From assembly GCF_020379485.1 (NCBI RefSeq), contig NW_026016985.1, forward strand, positions 61,001-125,000: a DNA stretch of 64,000 nucleotides, given 5' to 3'. A program made the position numbers and the translations under genes. Numbering within the stretch: the first letter of the stretch is position 1; each line of letters begins with the position of its first letter. Under the pieces are notes generated by a model that made no database searches, had not been told where the DNA came from, and worked only from the letters and a program-made list of their open reading frames with translations. This DNA is from Brassica napus. Taxonomy: Eukaryota > Streptophyta > Magnoliopsida > Brassicales > Brassicaceae. Below, one piece after another: positions 60,282 to 64,000 of this stretch.

Positions 60282-61447
60282 CACAAGGTTAGCCTTGCCA
60301 GGATAGTAAGTGATGTCTAGGTCGTAGTCGGCCATGAACTCCATCCACCTCCTCTGCCTTAAGTTCAACTCAGGCTGGGTGAATATATACTTCAGACTTT
60401 TATGGTCCGTAAGTATCTGGACTTTGGCCCCATATAAATATGATCGCCAAATCTTTAAGGCGAATACTACTGCAGCCATTTCAAGATCATGGGTGGGGTA
60501 GTTTCCCTCATGTTTCTTCAGCTGCCTTGACGCGTAAGCAATGACCTTCCCATGTTGAGTTAACACGCAACCGAGTCCAGTGATGGACGAATCCGTGTAG
60601 ACCACATAAGGTTGGTCTGCCTCCGGAAGAACCAGGACGGGTGTGCTAGTCAGCATATCCTTAAGTGCGGAGAAACATATCGTACACTCTTCAGGACCAT
60701 GTGAACTTAACGTCCTTCCCAGTCAACCGTGTCATCGGCTGAGCCAAGCTTGTGAATCCCTTCACAAACTTTCAATAGTAACCTGCCAGCCCTAGGAAGC
60801 TTCTAACTTCCGTGGCACTGCGTGGTCGGGGCCAATCCTTGATTGCCCTGATCTTCTCTGGATCCACTGAGACGCCCTGGTCAGAAACAATATGTCCGAG
60901 GAACCCAATACTATTTTGCCAAAAACTGAACTTGCTGAGTTTAGCAAAGAGTTTGTGCTCTCGTAATCGTTGCAGCACGACTCTGAAATGTTTCCGATGA
61001 GATTTCTCGTCCTTGGAATAGATCAGGATATCATCAATGAAGATAATCTTCGATTCATCCAAGAAGTCCCGGAACACGCTGTTCATCATTTTCATGAATG
61101 TATCAGGTGCATTGGTCAGACCGAACGGCATCACTACGAACTCGTAATGGCCGTACCTGGTCCTACTTGCTGTCTTCCTAATGTCGTTTGGCTCTATAGG
61201 AATCGATGATATCCCGAGGCCAAATCAATTTTAGAAAACCATTTAGCTCCTTTCAGCTGATCCAACAGCTCGTCTATCTTGGGTAACGGGTACTTGTTCT
61301 TCCCAAATACCCTGTTCAACCCTCGATAGTCGATGCACAGACGCATGCTACCATCTTTTTTTTTTACAAAGAGGACTGGTGCACCCCAAGGGGAGCTACT
61401 TGGCCGTATGAACCCCTTGTCAAGCAATTCTTCCAATTGCTTCTTTA
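60282..61447 (-). pseudogene. Broken Tekay-type reverse transcriptase/RNase H
   Basis: Three minus-strand pieces align in order with the intact pol: RT N-terminal part (61447-61194, [17 protein letters not shown]), RT catalytic part (61134-60772, FIDD) and RNase H (60656-60282, YTDSS, ending at KANLV). A one-base loss after SGYH and degraded DNA at about 60660-60770 break the frame. Protease, gag and all of integrase are absent. RNase H runs straight into the LTR at 60281, so an internal deletion removed the 3' half of pol. Protein similarity to the intact element is high in RNase H. Confidence 0.88.
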
Positions 61448-61507
61448 AAACGTTTTGCACCCCTGAAACCACCTCCACACACCAGAGCAGACACACAAGC
61501 AGAAAAG

Positions 61508-63531
61508 ATGAAAACTCTTCCGTCTACATCAACAGGAAAATCCATGAAGAGCAATCATCTCAAGAACACAAGTTCAGCAGAAATTATTCTGCCCTCGATC
61601 GATGCATCTGTATCAACATCGATTGATACTACTCTTAAACCTAATCTTTCTATTTCTAAATTGAATGATAATGCAAACATTGATTACGGTTTTCTAACAC
61701 CTGATGAATTTGGTATTTTCAGGGACACAGATGGCAACGCACGTGCAATAGATGGAAGGATCTTACAAGTGTCCAGAGAGGACATAGCAGATATCCTTCA
61801 AGTGGCCAATGGACCTGACAACCTATTCTCACAGCAACGTGGCACTCCAGACGTCATTCAAAACGATCCAAACAAAGACGTAGGAGTCACTGCAACTGAA
61901 ATCAATCCAGATCTATCATGCCAACCAAAAGGCTAAGCATCGATCGACGGGACAACTCAGATATCGATCGACAGGATAACACCAACGTCGACCGATAAGG
62001 ATGACCCGACGTCGATCGACAGACGTTATGAATTTGGATACCGCGCTTTTGACATGTATGGAGCCAGAAAGTTCACTTGGGAACGAAGGGACGAGTATGG
62101 AGTCTACAGAGATGAGTGTGGACACGCACGAGGCGTAGCTGGTGAGATGATACATGTCACAAAGGACGACATCAGGAAATTACTGGAAAGAGCATCTCTT
62201 TTTGAAGAGAGCCACATCTGTCTTCCAGAACAAGCCACTTCCTTCACACTCACAAGACTGGCACCAGAACTCTACACCAAAGATGAAATCAACGAGATGG
62301 TGACTGCTATTTGTGGAGCTCAGGAAAAACTAGGAGAGGAGCTCAAATCATTGGTAGAAGATACACATCAACCTTTGGATAGAGGCTACAATGAGCTTTT
62401 CAGAAGTATGGTAGAAATGAGGACAAAAATTGAGAGTTTACGACAGCAACTTGAGAAGGAAGCCACGACCTTAGCATCAATCAACGCACCACATGCACCA
62501 TCGATCGACGTCAGTCTTCCGACAGCCCAGATCCCTGCAGAACCTCAATGTTCAGCAGAACAAAAGGATGAATGGGAAGTCTCATACATCAACACGAGGA
62601 TAAACGACGTGTACTAACCTCTCAACAACAACGTGGACTGGTTGAGCACTAAAATCGAGCTACTACAGCATGATCTGGACACCATTCACAAGAAGGACCA
62701 ACAACCAGCCACATCGATCGACGTGTGTACCATCACATCGCTCGACGCTAAGATCTCAGCCATGGATAATAGGCTGCAGACTTACGAGGATATGCATGAC
62801 CGCTTCGTATCACCAGTCATGCAATATTTAAACAAATTGTCTAGTCAAATACTTCATGCCCAAAGGGATATTGATAAAATTACTAATCAAAATTTTTTGC
62901 AGGCAAACTCATTTTCGATCGACAGGCTACGAGGGCCATGGATCGATGGAATCCTGTGGAGTTACTTCCCTACACAGCAGCAGAGGTTGACAAGATCACA
63001 TCCAAGATCTACACTGCTATAGACACCATGGAGGAATGACTTGACAAACGCTGCGATGACATCTACTTTCCATTCGACAACAGAATCGGTGGACTAGACA
63101 GCCACGCAAAATGGCTACAGAAAGAAGTCAAAGGCATTCAGAGGCAACTGGCAGCTCAACACCAGATATCAGCATCGATCGATAGGAAGCGAGCGAAATC
63201 GCTCGATGGTAAGTCGCCGAGATCGACCGATGAACACTTAATCGCATCGGTCGACACCGAGTCTACACCAGCCGGCGAGCAGCTGATATCAATGCACGAG
63301 GAACTGACAGAACTTTCAGCATACGCCTATGACAACATAGGCTGGCACCAGGTCAGCATTGACAACATTCAAGATAGGCTACAGAACATCTCCAATGTAC
63401 TTAAGAAGATGGATGATAAATGGACAAGAAATGGTGAGGCCACAAGAAGTTTCATTGCATCTTGGTCCAGAATGTGCAGAGATGAAGTGGATGCTTGTTT
63501 TCCAACAAGCAGCTGTTTATCCACCAAATAG
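61508..63531 (+). pseudogene. Brassicaceae retroelement ORF with Ser-Ile-Asp repeats, broken
   Basis: A single frame from ATG 61508 reads to about 62975, interrupted by in-frame TAA at 61934-61936 and 62615-62617. It then shifts register, meets a TGA near 63037, and ends at 63531. Two copies of a domain appear: DEFGIFRDTDGNARAIDG...VSREDIADIL and DEYGVYRDECGHARG...VTKDDIRKLL, followed by a coiled-coil-like region with TKDEINEM. ATCGATCGAC-type DNA recurs throughout and encodes the SID tripeptides. This protein type is common in Brassicaceae Athila-like elements, where it is annotated as a gag-side ORF. I recognise the family pattern but not a function. Confidence 0.7.
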
Positions 63532-63938
63532 CCAATCACTACCACAATCAAGCTTAATGACTATAACCAAGCGCTGAGTGGGAGGCAACCCACTATTAGG
63601 TATTTTATTTTGGTTTTATTAGCTAGCATTTATTTACTTTCGTTTTCTTTCTTTCAGATTTAGGAGACCCAAGTAGGAGGACTTGCATATCGACCGCCGA
63701 CGAGACGTCGACATCGTTCGACATAGAAAAACACACGACCTTGGACTCAGCACGCTGGACCCATGCAACCCCTTGCTTAGTCCATAATCATATGGGACGT
63801 CAGGTCAGTACACGCCGGTGCTGAGTCACATATTTGATAGTCCATAAACATATTGCTCCGCACATTATTAGGACTAAGCACGCGGATGTTCGTAACTATG
63901 TCTGATGGTGGCTGTACGGCCCTGAGATGCTTCTCATG
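63532..63938 (+). other. Retroelement non-coding tail
   Basis: This contains CGCTGAGTGGGAGGCAACCC (about 63574-63593), a phrase I associate with non-coding parts of Athila-like elements. T-rich DNA and further ATCGACC/GTCGAC repeats follow, then a segment with two copies of AGTCCATAA-CATAT (about 63779 and 63839). No coding sequence seen. Confidence 0.5.
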
Positions 63939-64000
63939 CAAGGCGCCACACATCCTCAGACATGTCGATCAGCATGCTTCGGTTGCATGCGTCGCGACAT
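63939..64000 (-). mobile_element. Further copy of the minus-strand element's U3 module, at the window edge
   Basis: The last 62 bases match 16767-16828 (and 26478-26539) with one difference noticed (CTCAGACATG for CTCACACATG). The left edge is sharp at CAAGGCGCC. It shows that another copy of the same LTR family, or a further rearranged copy, starts here. Confidence 0.8.

Overview
The window is plant nuclear DNA made almost wholly of repeats. Athila-type and chromodomain (Tekay/Del-type) Ty3/gypsy retrotransposons, initiator-Met and Asp tRNA primer sites, and a retroelement pseudogene rich in Ser-Ile-Asp repeats point to a Brassicaceae genome, probably pericentromeric or other heterochromatin. 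I see no host protein gene, tRNA or rRNA gene.

Layout. (1) 1-668: leader and possible gag start of a minus-strand LTR element; its primer site is at 653-664 and its long LTR begins at 669. (2) 1294-14550: a complete Athila-type element (1,466-bp LTRs, 5-bp target duplication AGTAA) inserted into that LTR. It carries gag-protease, pol one frame away, and an env-position ORF of the Athila ORF-1 family, also frameshifted. (3) 14556-17508: the interrupted minus-strand LTR resumes, with U3 modules and a minus-strand TATA box. (4) 17509-24556: a compound satellite of GACGTC/GTGTGTGC minisatellite DNA divided by about 110-bp anchor segments. (5) At 24557 the block 14846-24556 repeats as a 9,711-bp tandem duplication. 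The second copy is split by a very young, apparently intact Tekay-type element at 29373-38473 (1,928-bp LTRs with no difference noticed, target duplication GACGT). (6) The satellite continues to 57951, with further nested duplications (about 1.1, 2.2 and 2.7 kb). (7) 57953-64000: a mosaic of retroelement fragments. These are an unidentified ORF with a TATA-bearing LTR-like tail, a minus-strand Tekay-related LTR joined to an RT/RNase H pseudogene that lacks integrase, a pseudogene with Ser-Ile-Asp repeats, and at the right edge another copy of the U3 module seen at 16.75 kb.

Order of events, inferred. The minus-strand element and its satellite came first. Athila then landed in the LTR, outside the duplicated block, so its timing relative to the duplication is open. 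The 9.7-kb block duplicated, and the Tekay element inserted into only one copy.

Most unusual points: the Tekay element seems to need splicing to express its polyprotein (a 91-bp intron-like segment between gag and protease). Its LTR holds a short ATG exon with a consensus splice donor, and the diverged LTR at 59.4 kb keeps that arrangement. Athila carries regular triads of a 7-bp motif in both its LTRs and its internal region. The satellite directly abuts, and was co-duplicated with, the U3 of the minus-strand LTR.
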